From the NCBI RefSeq assembly GCF_914767665.1, contig NC_059502.1, positions 9,052,001-9,116,000 on the forward strand: 64,000 nucleotides of DNA, in the 5' to 3' direction. The notes below the pieces were generated by a model. It saw only the letters and a list, made by a program, of their open reading frames with translations. It searched no databases and had not been told where the DNA came from. Positions 45,550 to 55,740 of this stretch are shown one piece after another. The DNA comes from Harmonia axyridis. Taxonomy: Eukaryota > Arthropoda > Insecta > Coleoptera > Coccinellidae. Positions within the stretch are counted from its first letter, which is position 1. Every line of letters starts with the position of its first letter. A program made the position numbers and the translations under genes.

Positions 45550-46020
45550 TTTATTTATATAAGCAGGAATACATACAGGTGATGATCACCCAACACAGTA
45601 TCCACTATTTGGAAACTCAAAGCGTGCTTAATTAACTTAATTGCAAAACAAAAAAATAGATACACATATATAATGAAACAGTATGAATAAAAAAGGAAAA
45701 CCAAAATATAGTGAGACAATAATAACAAAAGAACAATGATATACATATATTGAAACAGCAATGAAAATGATCACAAAAAAAAATCTCACTGACACAAATA
45801 CATTCTTTTGAGTCTCTGCTTGATTGAATCTTGACTCATATGGAACAAATCTATATCACCTAAATAGTTATAGCATCGCATCATCCTGCAGAGAGGTGAA
45901 TTCATCGCGCTATTAGTGTTGCGAAATGGTTTCAGAGATAATACTATGTGAGTATGAGTGTGGCACAGTGATTTTCCTCTGAGAATGGTATAAGGAGAGA
46001 TTAACTTCCCAATATTTATT
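45550..46020 (-). pseudogene. non-LTR retrotransposon 3' end relic
   Basis: The minus strand at about 45960-45800 reads NTNSAMNSPLCRMMRCYNYL, then DIDLFHMSQDSIKQRLKRMY and a stop. This resembles the C-terminal end of insect jockey-like ORF2 (R--NSPL-RM---YN----DID-F--SL--FK--L). After the stop about 250 bp of AT-rich 3' region end in TTTATTTATTTAT on the plus strand (A-rich on the element strand). Family assignment is by pattern only. Confidence 0.5.
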
Positions 46021-46299
46021 TTTTTCTTATAATTTTGTCAACATTCCCTGTTATAAAAGTCTCCAGACCGCCTTTACTAAGCCGCCTGTAGAATAATATA
46101 TGTAATAACACATGGCAATCCAACCAATATAAACAGAATTCCCTATTACCCTCACTGAAAGAGGGATAAGGGAGGTCATGAGGTTATTGATGCTTCTTCA
46201 GCAGGAGCGCCGATCAGTCAACAGTGAAATTACTTATAAAACCTAAATATCCACACTAAACATCATCAAAATTGGACCTGATATTAGAGAATTTCAGGA

Positions 46300-47070
46300 T
46301 TGCGCACTATGCATTTTATAGATAACAGGATGTCCGTAAATTCCGATGGAATCAGTTGCAGCCCAATTGGAATATCTTCACCAAATTTCAACGCAATTGG
46401 ATCAGCAGAAAACGAGATATTGATATCTCAAGAATTTCACGTCAGCACAATTGATATCGTGTATCCGGAAGAACAGAAATTCCTATGGGACCAAAAAAAA
46501 TTATTCTCGAAAGTATTACATAACTTCATTATATCTTTGGTAGTCCAAAACGAAATACGTACAGCAGCTGAATATAACGCTATAAATGGTAGAACAGGAC
46601 AAAGCTGATTCGATAATCTTCCAACAAGACAATGATGTACGCTTTGGAAAACCAAAGGTCGATAAGATCGAAGATCTCAATGAAATAAATATCTTCAAGA
46701 TGTTCAATAAAACTGACAAAACCATCTTTACCAAATGGGGTAAAAGTTGAGCTAATAACAAATGCAAACTTTTCATATCTTTCTACCATTCACATATACA
46801 CACATCTTATTCTCTTGACATTTCACCAAGAGATTGTTATTTGTTTCTGTGTGATGACATCATGTTGCGTTTGGATTTCTACACTTCCAACAAATGGGTT
46901 CCAGGTTGGCAGAAGTACATTGAGTTGGATGATGATTTATTTGCTGCATGGAAATGCACCTCTGACCAAGCTGGATTGACAATATCTCTGCGCATTCATT
47001 TTGGTTACAACACACACAACTTCATACAAATGGTTTCAAAATTATTAGGCATCAATAAAGGAAACTGATT
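46300..47070 (+). other. unrecognised coding-like relic in two frames
   Basis: A 102-codon frame at 46300-46608 (RTMHFIDNRMSVNSDGISCS, then QEFHVSTIDIVYPEEQKFLW) looks protein-like. It contains motifs such as PEEQKFLWDQKKLF and EYNAINGRTGQS. A second frame at 46841-47068 (DFYTSNKWVPGWQKYIELDD) lies downstream, with FGKPKVDKIEDLNEINIFKM between them in another frame. I cannot assign a family. A decayed mobile-element or viral-derived gene is possible, as is chance. The two parts may belong to one broken frame. Confidence 0.3.
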
Positions 47071-47499
47071 CAGATTTGAACATTTCTTTTTCAGTCCACA
47101 GAATATCTGTTATAAACGAATTTTATCCCATCTCTAGGTAATGACCATATAGGAGTATGAACGTATTATAAAAATCCTGAATTCAAGATAGCTATGTCGA
47201 CTCGAATGAGATAAAGTTGGTCTTCAGTTAGTCGGTCATTCATCTGCTGCACCTTACCAATACAATATCTGCCAGATTGAAGTCACGTAGACCTTAATGG
47301 ATTGATGCTCTCCTTCAATCTAATGAAAGTGACAAGGAAATTTTTCGTTCGGAATGGAGTTCTTGTAATGCCTTCAACAAAAGTCTAATCGTTGATCCTT
47401 CAGAGAACGTTCTAGGTTTCAATCTTACTAGAAAAACTTGATGTATTTTAAATCGACTGGTCATGGTCGTTGCTATAGTATGCTCTTCTGATGGCATCC

Positions 47500-47620
47500 T
47501 ATTGACAGCCCACTATGTGAGTGTGGTGACCACTTGGTGAATACTTGTCCAATTTATGAATTTAATCGTCGTTTCCAAGCTATTCATTCAGTTTCAGATT
47601 CTATTTTAGAATGAGTCACT
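47500..47620 (+). pseudogene. possible non-LTR C-terminal Cys-His knuckle
   Basis: The plus strand reads LCECGDHLVNTCPIYEFNRR, then FQAIHSVSDSILE and a stop. The spacing C-x-C-x3-H-x4-C fits the knuckle at the end of several non-LTR ORF2 proteins. It lies just downstream (on the opposite strand) of sowah exon 4. Confidence 0.4.
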
Positions 47621-47649
47621 AACTTCAAATCAATATAATGGAAACTAAC

Positions 47650-47781
47650 ATTTATTACTCCTTTCTGGTTCTTATCTTTTTTGTTTTTAGATTCATCATC
47701 AACCGTTGGTGAAGAAAAAGGATAGAGAAGATTTTGATCGGATGAAGAGGAAGCCCTTCGATATAAATATGTCAGCTTATT
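47650..47781 (-). CDS. sowah: sowah exon 4 (probable): Ser-rich then Lys-rich linker
   Basis: A good acceptor, TGTATTTGTTTACAG, precedes 47781. Reading in phase 0, as exon 3 demands, gives NKLTYLYRRASSSSDQN, then a YPFSSPTVDD segment and a lysine-rich tail. The exon would be 132 nt (44 residues) with a weak donor GTTAGT at 47649. A donor GTAATA nine bases earlier gives 123 nt, also phase 0. Either choice joins in frame to the 36-nt exon at 33003. The peptide has no known domain and suits the disordered linker. Intron 3 is about 3.4 kb and the next intron about 14.6 kb. Confidence is lower because the exon rests on one strong splice site and phase only. Confidence 0.6.
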
Positions 47782-48039
47782 CTGTAAACAAATACACAAA
47801 CTAGTCACTGCACCTATACGAGGAGACAGAGTTCTTTATCTGTGTTCTTATATCATACGTTGAAATGTATGACGCCCCGTTTATATTTCCTCTGCTAATA
47901 CTGAGATTACGTCTACACATTCTTTGTTGTTTGAAGTTGATAATTTTTTGTATTGCTCTATATGAAAAGAATATATGACTAAAATTCTATAAGATACAAT
48001 CTCTTCGCAATCGTCCATATGATTCTAGACCCTAGAGAG

Positions 48040-48600
48040 TAGAGATCGTCAGGAGTCTAAATCTGGGACCGGCAGTACCACCACATCCTCTCTCCAATCA
48101 GCCAACACATTTCTCCGAACCCAGAATCACCGTTAGTTACTCCAATCCAATTCAATTTTCAATTTCCTAATCGATCTCGATCGCGGTTCGATTTACATGT
48201 TAATAGAAAAAGCGCACGATGACCAAGCTCCGAGCTGAGCCCGTTTCTCGGGCCGAAGCGTTAGATCAGCGCCAACTAGACGTGCACGCCGTGCGCGATA
48301 ACGCATCGCCACGAAAATGACTAATGGCCCCTATTGTACGGAATTCGTTCCGTCATCGTTTCGGACGTCTAATTTCGTGCGCGTCTGTTTGCTCGACCCC
48401 GCTGAGACCACAAATTGGTTTGCGTGGAACACACGCGCCTCGTGGACGTCTTACGGAACCCCTACGTCGACACGGGAACCGCCAGAAACGCCAGAACTGG
48501 GGACCGGAGAAAATTTTTTGGGGTTCCCCAGGGGTCGGTTTTCGGCCCATCGTTTTTCTAGGGGTGCATCGGAAAAGGTCTACACTGAGAGGGCGCGTTA
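48040..48600. other. CpG-rich block 17
   Basis: GATCGCGGTTCGATTTACAT, ACTAGACGTGCACGCCGTGC and AAATTTCGTGCGCGTCTG-like words. Three frames of 86-106 codons overlap. At 48518 the word GGGGTTCCCCAGGGGTCGGT could read GVPQGSVFGP, but upstream lacks other RT motifs. Confidence 0.45.
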
Positions 48601-49022
48601 CCTTGTGACTCAAATATCAACTTCTCAGTCAATTTAGGTCTCTTCAAAGCGAGATAGCTAAATTACTATGAATTTTTGTGTAAATCTTATCACTAGAAAC
48701 ATACAGTGGAAATCAATATCTCCGACAATAATGTTTCGAGCAAATTACTTGTGTCTCTATCTAAAATGTTCTGATCAGGTCAATGCATGTTCAGAATTTT
48801 TCCATTCAATAAACAAAGCCTTTTGTTGCCCCTAATAACCTGATCAATATCTTCAAGATTAGTGTTTTCTTTCATCTCAAGTTCTTGCATTTTGTATGGA
48901 ATTGTTTCTATTACCAGATCATCCATTATTCTTTTTTTGGTTGCTGCTAAAGCGGAGATATATTGCTCAGGCAATAACTTTATGGCGGCTTCTCATAAAG
49001 CTCTATAGAGCAACAATAAACA

Positions 49023-49230
49023 CAGCACTCGGTGGCCTAGAGGTAAGAGTGTAGACTCACTCACCGAGATGCGACAAGGTGCCGGGTTCGAGTCCCGGCG
49101 GCTCCCGATAATAATAAATTCCCCAAGCGTCTGTGACACGGCACACACAAATATACCAAAGTCACACTGATGAGTCCGGTGTGTGTGCCAGGGACGAAAC
49201 GCATAAGTAAGCATATGTGAAATCCTACAA
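49023..49230 (+). ncRNA. SINE-like element: tRNA-derived Pol III head with type I hammerhead ribozyme
   Basis: An A box (TGGCCTAGAGGT, 49033-49044) and a near-consensus B box (GGTTCGAGTCC, 49085-49095, inside a CCGGG/CCCGG T-arm) form a tRNA-like Pol III promoter. The ends do not pair as an acceptor stem, so it is not a working tRNA. About 70 bp downstream is a full hammerhead core, described separately. A GGCACACAC segment near 49140-49148 can pair with GTGTGTGCC at 49181-49189 in the ribozyme's loop II, which offers an alternative fold. Comparable pairings of SINE-like DNA with a hammerhead are known from the schistosome Sm-alpha repeats. Boundaries are approximate and no target duplication was recognised. 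It lies in the 3.4-kb sowah intron, antisense to the gene. Confidence 0.65.
49162..49220 (+). ncRNA. hammerhead ribozyme core (type I)
   Basis: All conserved core positions are present in order: CTGATGA (49167-49173), stem II GTCC/GGAC (49174-49177 with 49192-49195), and GAAA (49196-49199). Stem III is closed by an 8-base loop (CGC at 49200-49202 against GCA at 49211-49213). The cleavage triplet ATA ends at 49215. Stem I is five pairs, TCACA (49162-49166) with TGTGA (49216-49220). Stem III has one C-A mismatch that a single GCG to GCA transition would explain, so the ancestral cleavage triplet was probably GTA. Self-cleavage is predicted after 49215. Activity today may be weakened by that mismatch. 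Confidence 0.75.
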
Positions 49231-49371
49231 CTTTATTCTGCATATTTTGAAGTGTTGTTTGTATCAAATCTTCTACTTTGTACCAGCTGTTTACTATGTA
49301 GGTTATACTCGGAAATAATGTTGCTTACTTCATAATATTTGATCTTTTGAATTGAAATAATATCTCCTTGG

Positions 49372-49440
49372 GGTGCCACAAGGGTCTGTTATTGCGCCAA
49401 CTAATTTCTTTACTGTCCGCTGTCTTATATTGGTCTTTGC
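49372..49440 (+). pseudogene. reverse transcriptase motif fragment GVPQGSV
   Basis: The plus strand reads LGVPQGSVIAPTNFFTVRCL, the conserved GVPQGS-L-P-LF motif of non-LTR reverse transcriptases. It is only about 20 residues long. It lies about 140 bp right of the hammerhead element and could be the remains of a partner retrotransposon or unrelated. Confidence 0.5.
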
Positions 49441-49789
49441 CAAGCCCACAGAAAGACTCAGGACCAACAAGAGTTAACGAGGTTTGGTATATTTTGTTGA
49501 TTTACGTAGAACACTCATCATTTTGATTGACTTAAGGAGCGATTGACAAAAGAAGACAAGTCATCAAAACAATATGAGGGGGTTCCGATCTTGGGTGCTT
49601 CATTTTCTTCGAGGCGGATAGAAATCACGGAAAAATTGTCTCCAGGGCTAAATGAACACTGATTATAAATCTGATCTGCCTTGGACTGATATTATCACAC
49701 CGATGACACTTATGGCGATTTAAGAGGCCACTGTTCTTCAATCAACAAAACACAGTATAAACGACCACGGCGACAAAAAATTCACTGGC

Positions 49790-50190
49790 AGTTCTAAAAC
49801 CAATCTAAACCCCGCTACTTACAGAGGAATATACGAGACGTTCGGAACGCCCGTGTCGCTATTACCGGCGGCCTAATCCGCCTCGTAAGGACCAAATCCC
49901 CTCGAAGCGTTACAAATCTTTGTCGTAATCACATATTTATGATATCAATTATTATCTGTCAGGTGACTTGCAGAAATCCACGTGACACGACCCGAGACCG
50001 AACCGGGACTATTATTAGCGTTCAACGTCGTGACGACGTTTCAGAGGGCGTCCCGCTGAGCCGGGCTCGTTCCCCGCGCGGCAAAAATCCGATAGAAAGT
50101 TTCCTAATTGGTTTTAGAGGGAGACTACGGTGCTGCGATGATGTCGCGGTTCGTTTTCGTGCTTTCACGTCGATACGTATCGTCTGCAAA
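49790..50190. other. CpG-rich block 18
   Basis: CGTTCGGAACGCCCGTGTCG to GCTTTCACGTCGATACGT, in the 3.4-kb sowah intron. A plus-strand 88-codon frame has no known motif. Confidence 0.45.
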
Positions 50191-50339
50191 TCAAGGAAAT
50201 GTTAAACACTTATTCAGCACACACAGAAAAAAATAGTAATGATTCTTCTTATTCCCTTGAATACACCGGGTGATCCGTATAAAAAATCCATTCGATTATT
50301 CTCATAAGAGTGTTTCCGAAAAACTTCGAGACAATGAAC

Positions 50340-50732
50340 AAAAAAGAATGCAAATTTTAAATAATGGTTTATTATTTTTTTCTGATCATATTTTCTGCGA
50401 AAGCTCTGGACGTCAAATAGCAGGAAAAAAAGAAAACAATCCTGCCCCAGACTAAAGGAAGTTTGTATTGAATTAAAGATATGGAAATGACTTGGGCGGA
50501 TTCAATCACTCCGATGACACTTATGGTAAATTAATAATTAAAAAAAAACAATTTTCAATAATAGTTTATCATTTTTTTCTGATCATAGTTTCCGAGAAAG
50601 TTCTAGAAGTCAAATGGCAGGAAAAAAAGAAAACAAACTCTGTCCCAGGTTAGACGAAAGTCTGTAATTCATTAGAGTTATGGCGAAGGCTTGGCCGGAT
50701 TCAATCACTTCGATGACACTTATGGTGATTAA
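50340..50732 (+). repeat. diverged tandem duplication, period about 197 bp
   Basis: TTTTTTTCTGATCAT occurs near 50376 and again near 50573. It is followed both times by TCAAATAGCAGG/TCAAATGGCAGG and AAAAAAAGAAAACAA, and then by CGATGACACTTATGG. The last word also appears once more at 49699, about 0.8 kb upstream, so a third partial unit may exist. Non-coding, in the 3.4-kb sowah intron. Confidence 0.75.
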
Positions 50733-51226
50733 AAATCAATCAATAGAACAGGATAGTCAAATGTTTCACTGAACCTCAAAGGACATTAAACATTTTTGAG
50801 GGGGTAATCGTGCACCAACAAATTTGCAATCTCAAGATGTCCCTCTCCAAATAAAAATCAACCTGTCACAACGTTTACAGCAAAAAATCATACCTACGAA
50901 AATATTCGGCTGGTGCGTTATGTGGTTCTGTGCATATTTTGAGCACATATAGAAATGTGTAGATATGTTCATAAATAGTAGATCCTTTCTATATTTTTCC
51001 TTAGAGAGCTGTAGAGCTCAAAAATTTGGTAGAGCAAGCGAAGGTGAACACTTCTGAATATGATAACGCCTATCATAGAAAGAAAAGTGGTCCCAAAAGA
51101 GAACCATGAGGAACACTTTTCACTGTACCAATTCACCTGTCTAACAGAAGCGTATAGCTCGTATTAAACGAACTAATAGTATGTGGTCCTACCAAATTAC
51201 ATCGACCAATCTTGTACCAAACTCAC

Positions 51227-51672
51227 CTGTCTTTTCATCAGCTTGTCCGGCGTCTTATTGCCCCTAGGACTCCTCTCCTCGCCCTCCACAGATGCCAGCC
51301 TGTTGAACTTCTGCGTCCTCTCCTTAACGCTAACGTTCGCCTCGCTTTCCTCCTCCTCCCCCCTCTCCTCCATGGTCTCCTCCATCAGGGACTCCTTACC
51401 CCTCGGCTCCACCGTGGAGGTGGGAGTGGTGGGGGTACCTGGATCCTCGTCGCCGAGTCTGAACTTGTCGCTACTCTTCCTCCTCGGAGGAGGCTGAGGG
51501 GTGCCGGACTCCTGGATGGATAGTGTGAAGGAGTTCATGGAGAGGGTGTCCAAAGAGGGTGACGGAGACAGGACGGGGGGTGGAGGTCTATAGGGAGGGG
51601 GTTGGCGCGGAGAAGAGGTCGGGAGGTCCTTGATGGGCTGTGAAGGAGAAGATTGAGGGGATATTGGTATAC
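51227..51672 (-). CDS. sowah: sowah exon 3: long Pro/Ser-rich, then acidic, linker
   Basis: The acceptor TTCCTCAAATTCCAG precedes 51672 and the donor ACAG|GTGAGT follows 51227. The 446 nt fit phase 1 in and phase 0 out, adding about 149 residues (residues 109-257). Visible features are a Pro-rich run with PPPY (a possible WW-domain ligand) and PPPP (possible SH3 ligand), and a basic motif PPPRRKSSDKFR that looks like a kinase site. After a Thr/Pro stretch comes an acidic segment EETMEERGEEEESEA, and the end is lysine-rich (NKTPDKLMKRQ). The segment is predicted to be disordered and links the SOWAH domain to the ankyrin repeats. The exon is GC-rich, so long open frames also appear on the opposite strand; these are shadows. 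Confidence 0.8.
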
Positions 51673-51783
51673 CTGGAATTTGAGGAAAAATTACTGCTTG
51701 TTAGGATCATAATCTACACCTTTAAGTTAACGTAATTAACTATAACTATACATTTACAGTTTTGAAAAATGAGAGAGGATATA

Positions 51784-51895
51784 CAGGGTTTTTTACTAGC
51801 TCTAGGACAAACTTTGACAGATGATACTCATTCCGATTTTTTAATATGAAAAAGAAGAAAAAATCTGTCAAAGTTTGTGGTTGTAGAACACCCTG
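51784..51895. mobile_element. short MITE (112 bp) in sowah intron 2
   Basis: The ends CAGGGTTTTTTACTAGCTCT and reversed CAGGGTGTTCTACAACCACA are flanked by TA. Both arms contain ACAAACTTTGACAGAT in inverted orientation. It is non-coding. Confidence 0.75.
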
Positions 51896-52706
51896 TATTA
51901 CTTTTGAAGACTGAGAAGTGGGACAAGCTTTTTCCAAAAATTGTAATTTTCCAACTGAAATTTTGATGAGATTATATGAAAAAAAACGAAAGGATGTAAA
52001 ACAAATAACTAACAAAGATGAGAGAAATATACTTCCAATACTTCCTATTGGAAAATACTCCTGGTTCATTCTATTTAATCGTTTCATAATCAACGAAATT
52101 CCATGAGCAATAATTCAATTCACTTAAAACAATAAAAGATATCGATAACGAAATCAAAAGTTATTTATGAATGAAAAATTCTATGACCAATATTAAAACT
52201 CAAACATACTTGACTTCTACGGAATGCGACCTTGAAAATTCGAAGGCAAATTTCTGAAATTATTGAGTACATAAAAATCTAACATTGGCCAGTGGTGCTA
52301 CCAGTCGTTGATATTAAATTAAGAATAAAAATTTTAGATAATCAAACCCAATTTCAATACTGAAAGGGTTGCAATCGAATAAGAGATTCTTGAATAATTC
52401 TACAGTTTTTGTATTCATTCAAAGAAAGGTTATCAAATCAAGAAATACAAAATGAAGTAAATATTTCATCCATGCCATTAATAAAATTTTACTCAGTAGT
52501 ATTAAGATTGGGACTTTTAAGCAAATAATGCTTGTCGAGCATTCCTTCGATTATATTAATTCCTTTCTTTGTTCCTATCCTAATATCTATATAAATCTTT
52601 ATAAATGCCATATCCAAATTGAACTCAACACATAAACTTTTCTATAGTCACAACTACTGTTAATTTATCAATAAGAAAATCACAAAACAAAAATATTTCA
52701 GCTTAC

Positions 52707-52901
52707 CGATTGAATTCATCTGTTCTAACGGAGGAGCTGGAGCCCTTGGCATTTGACTAACCTTAGTTGGACTATGGACAGGTGACGATGGACATTGATA
52801 CTGTAAATATCTGGTCTTCAAATACAAAAACTTCTCTCCATTCACAACCTTCGACACTGCTAACTTATTCACATATTCTTTAAATTTGACCCGAGCATCA
52901 T
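52707..52901 (-). CDS. sowah: sowah exon 2: second half of SOWAH domain and start of Pro-rich linker
   Basis: The acceptor TTATTTCAG lies just upstream of 52901. The first two bases complete the codon split from exon 1, giving DDARVKFKEYVNKLAVSK and then GEKFLYLKTRY. This is the second half of the SOWAH domain, including the conserved Lys/Phe/Val face and the FLYLK strand. The rest of the exon is a Ser/Pro linker with PSSPVHSP and PRAPAPPLEQ. The donor is CG|GTAAGC at 52706, leaving phase 1. The exon is 195 nt, and exons 1+2 code for about 108 residues. The domain split across two exons and the uninterrupted frame make this call strong. Confidence 0.85.
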
Positions 52902-53410
52902 CTGAAATAAGAAAAACAATTAGAAATTATTTCATTACAACATAATTATAATTGAGATCATTTGTAAGTTACACTTCGAGTAGTAAGGAAACGATATATA
53001 AAGAAACAAATCAAAATGGTATCATGCGAGCATAGATTTTGAAACGGTTATGGAAATAATAGTATAATGCTGCAAAGAAAGTGAACAAACTGTTCGTATG
53101 GAATAAACGTGAATTTTTGAATGAAATATTAATGCTACGTTTATTTTAAATATAATGACATCATCAAAGAAATCAAACAAGGAAAAATGTTGTTATGAAT
53201 AACTTAACCTCACTTCACTAAATAAATTGCCCGTTCAAATTCAAATGGACATAGCATTACTTCTTCATCTCCGTATAGGGAGAAATGTTTCAATTTCAAA
53301 TAGAAGGATACATTTAAAACCAGTTAATTCCTTTGAATATCATGATATCAACAAGTAGTCACCAACCAAAACAATGCACCTAAAGGTCATAAACACACGA
53401 TTATAGATAC

Positions 53411-53540
53411 CTTTTGAAGCTGGATCTGTTAAATATTTCTTGAAACTCGTAACCACATCTCGATTTCGCACTGATCCACCATTATCACGAAAATATTGTA
53501 AAACTTGTTCGAAAGTTATATCAGATTCTTGTGTAGCCAT
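53411..53540 (-). CDS. sowah: sowah exon 1: start codon and first half of SOWAH domain
   Basis: The exon opens with ATG at 53540 (context CTGTCATGG) and encodes 43 residues plus one base. The peptide begins MATQESDITFEQVLQYFRD and goes on through NGGSVRNRDVV to SFKKYL. This is the N-terminal SOWAH domain, a winged-helix-like module of about 70-75 residues shared by vertebrate SOWAHA-D and the insect sosondowah protein. The exon ends GCTTCAAAAG followed by donor GTATCT, leaving phase 1, which matches the next exon. Intron 1 is about 0.5 kb. The biochemical role of the family is poorly known, and nothing here shows an enzyme activity. Exons are assigned by splice signals and frame, without transcript evidence. 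No TATA box is obvious upstream. Confidence 0.85.
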
Positions 53541-53959
53541 GACAGATGCTGGTTTTGAAGGTTATGAGTGTTTACGTTCGCTCGGTTATGTTCGTGACAG
53601 GTAACTGGAGGACTCAGGCTGGGCAACTTTGGTGTTGAATATCCCAAGGAATTGGTTTTTGGGACTTCACTTTATCAAATTATTGAGTCACCAGTATAAT
53701 CGCTTTCGATTAAATTAGTGAGAAATTGTTTTCAGATGAGTAATTACCTATATATGTGTTTAACTCAGAGGTATCCAGATTTTTTTTTTTTTGACTAGTC
53801 AGGAAACGGTGACGATAAAATTTGTTCACTAGTACCAACTTTCAAAATTCCCTTTTAGGTTTTTTAAACCATCCCAATGAGTAGAATACAGGCTGTATAT
53901 CCAATTTCAATATAAATGTTTACGTAAAACATGCTAGCATCGTTATTCATTGCGTTTTT
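53541..53959. promoter_or_regulatory. sowah 5' region, core promoter not resolved
   Basis: DNA just upstream of the sowah ATG on the minus strand. There is no TATA box at a sensible distance. CGAGCGAACGTAAACACTCA and GTTACCTGTCACGAACATAA lie within 60 bp. A TSS cannot be placed. Further out it is AT-rich with a T run near 53780. Confidence 0.35.
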
Positions 53960-54260
53960 TAGGACCAGACCTTGCAGCACTAATTGCAGGTGTCATGCAC
54001 AGCGAAATACCTTGCACCGCCCCTCACTTCTACGCGAAATATTCAATTAAGCGAGTTTTCCCCCATACGATTCGACCATCAGATAAGAGAATCCTGCGAG
54101 TTTGAAATTCGGTCGCTTCCTTCCTGGGATCTTAATAATTCTGGGTAGGAATTAATTAATTATCATTTTGGTGGTTGGTTTTGGGTCGGGTAATTGGCCA
54201 ACCTGCGTTCGCACATCGATGGGGGTCATTGGAATGCACGAGTATATTGCAGGTAGGACA
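53960..54260. other. CpG/GC-rich block 19
   Basis: GGACCAGACCTTGCAGCACT to CATCGATGGGGGTCATTGG, with AATTAATTAATTATCATTTT in the middle, about 0.45 kb upstream of the sowah ATG. This is a plausible promoter-proximal regulatory block. Confidence 0.4.
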
Positions 54261-54349
54261 ACGACAAATATTGAGGAGAGCGCTGAAGTCAAGAGCTTTT
54301 TAGCGCCAATTTAACCCTTAGAGATCACAAAAGTTTATACCTAGGTAGG

Positions 54350-54822
54350 TGTTGTCTCCAAAAGTGTAATTGGCCAATTCTTGTTGGGCATGACACGAGT
54401 CTTGATCAAGTAATGCCTCCAATTCTGCATCTTCGAAAACTTTCCCTTTTCCACCGCCATGCTGGTCTTTGACGGCAAAATCACCGTTCTTGAAGCGTTG
54501 AAACCACCCTCGGCACGTTTTTTCACTAATAGTGGCCTCACCATAGATATTTGAGAGCATTCAATGAGCTTCAGCAGCAGATTTCTTTATATCGAAGCAG
54601 TAAATTAAAACTTCCCGCAAATGACGAGAATTTTCTCTTAAGCTGATATGTTTAATCGAGAATAACTATATTATGCAGACACAAATCGACTAATATTTCG
54701 TTGGCGTTATGTTTACAAATACCTAAGCTAATTGTATGACATCTAGGTACTATTTATTTCGACTACCACTTACCGCTACAACCATCTATATGGCAAAACG
54801 ACGGAAGCAAAGTTGTTCATCT
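54350..54822 (-). mobile_element. cecropia-type mariner copy M7, N-terminal third
   Basis: It runs from the TIR at 54822 (CGACGGAAGCAAAGTTGTTC) to about 54350. The minus-strand frame reads LSNIYGEATISEKTCRGWFQ, RFKNGDFAVKDQHGGGK and LDQDSCHAQQELA, the HTH region of this transposase. It is truncated before the catalytic domain. It lies about 0.8 kb upstream of the sowah start codon. Confidence 0.85.
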
Positions 54823-55517
54823 AATATAATTAATATTTCTTGGAAAAACGTTTAAATGTAAGGCAACAATTTGATTGTATTGGCCGTGAAGAATAAAAAA
54901 TCTCATCAAAATTTAATTCGTATACCTAATTATTAACTTCAATTTGAATTGTTTTTCAATCAAATCTCCGTTAATAAATTTAACAACAATCGATGCCGGA
55001 TGTCAGATAATCATAATTTACATGTTCTATGACATTTCATGGATATACCTAATATAAATGTACTATTTGCTTGAAAACTGGCTTTCAATGCGAAAACCAT
55101 ACAGGTAAAAACTGATCATTATTAGGTAGTATTATTATTATTACTCGAGAAGTAATTGTATTCCAAGATCAAAAATAGTATTGGAACATGAAGGTAAAAT
55201 TTTCAGGAAAGTGTAGGTATTTTGTGTTTTACAAAACTTTAATTGTGGTAATTGACACTATCGAATAATTCGTTTTTAAATTAACCACATATTTCAAGAT
55301 TCAAACAGTTGTTCGATCGATTTATGTTCAGAAAAACCTGCAATTAGAGTTCACTATAAAATTGATACCTTATAGGTAAGGTAGAATATTTTTATATCCA
55401 GAACAACATTCCGTTCATATCAAAAAGTTCCTAACTCAAGAGGTTACACTAATTTTCAAGCACTTTTTCTGCTATATATTTGTCTTCAAATGCATAATCG
55501 ATTGTATTTTATGCATA

Positions 55518-55740
55518 TTTATCTTCTACGATATTGTCTAATAACGTTAAATCGCTGCTTCTAGGAGGCCAACGGACATTATCCTTCCAACACATAATTC
55601 GGTAATTGAAGATTTTGCTCACTGAAGTTCTTCTTGCACCCAATGTGTGGCTTGGTTCTTGATTATGTTTCATGACTTCTTTGTAACCAAATTGCATTTG
55701 AATATATTTTTTCAGTAGGTATATTTGCAAACATCATTTC
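55518..55740 (-). pseudogene. DD41D-like transposase relic
   Basis: The minus strand reads EPSHTLGARRTSVSKIFNYR, then DNVRWPPRSSDLTLLDN. The WPPRSxDLTPLD motif holds the third catalytic Asp of this group. It is heavily eroded and about 220 bp long. No TIR is visible. Confidence 0.55.

Noticed and set aside
48518..48560. Reverse transcriptase motif GVPQGSVFGP
   Set aside because: A single short match in GC-rich DNA, with a stop soon after and no neighbouring RT motifs. Chance cannot be excluded.
49023..49105. Functional tRNA gene
   Set aside because: A and B boxes are good, but the sequence before the A box cannot pair with the sequence after the T arm, so there is no acceptor stem.
51183..51523. 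Plus-strand frames of 103-104 codons
   Set aside because: They are shadows of sowah exon 3, whose minus-strand frame has correct splice sites and phases.
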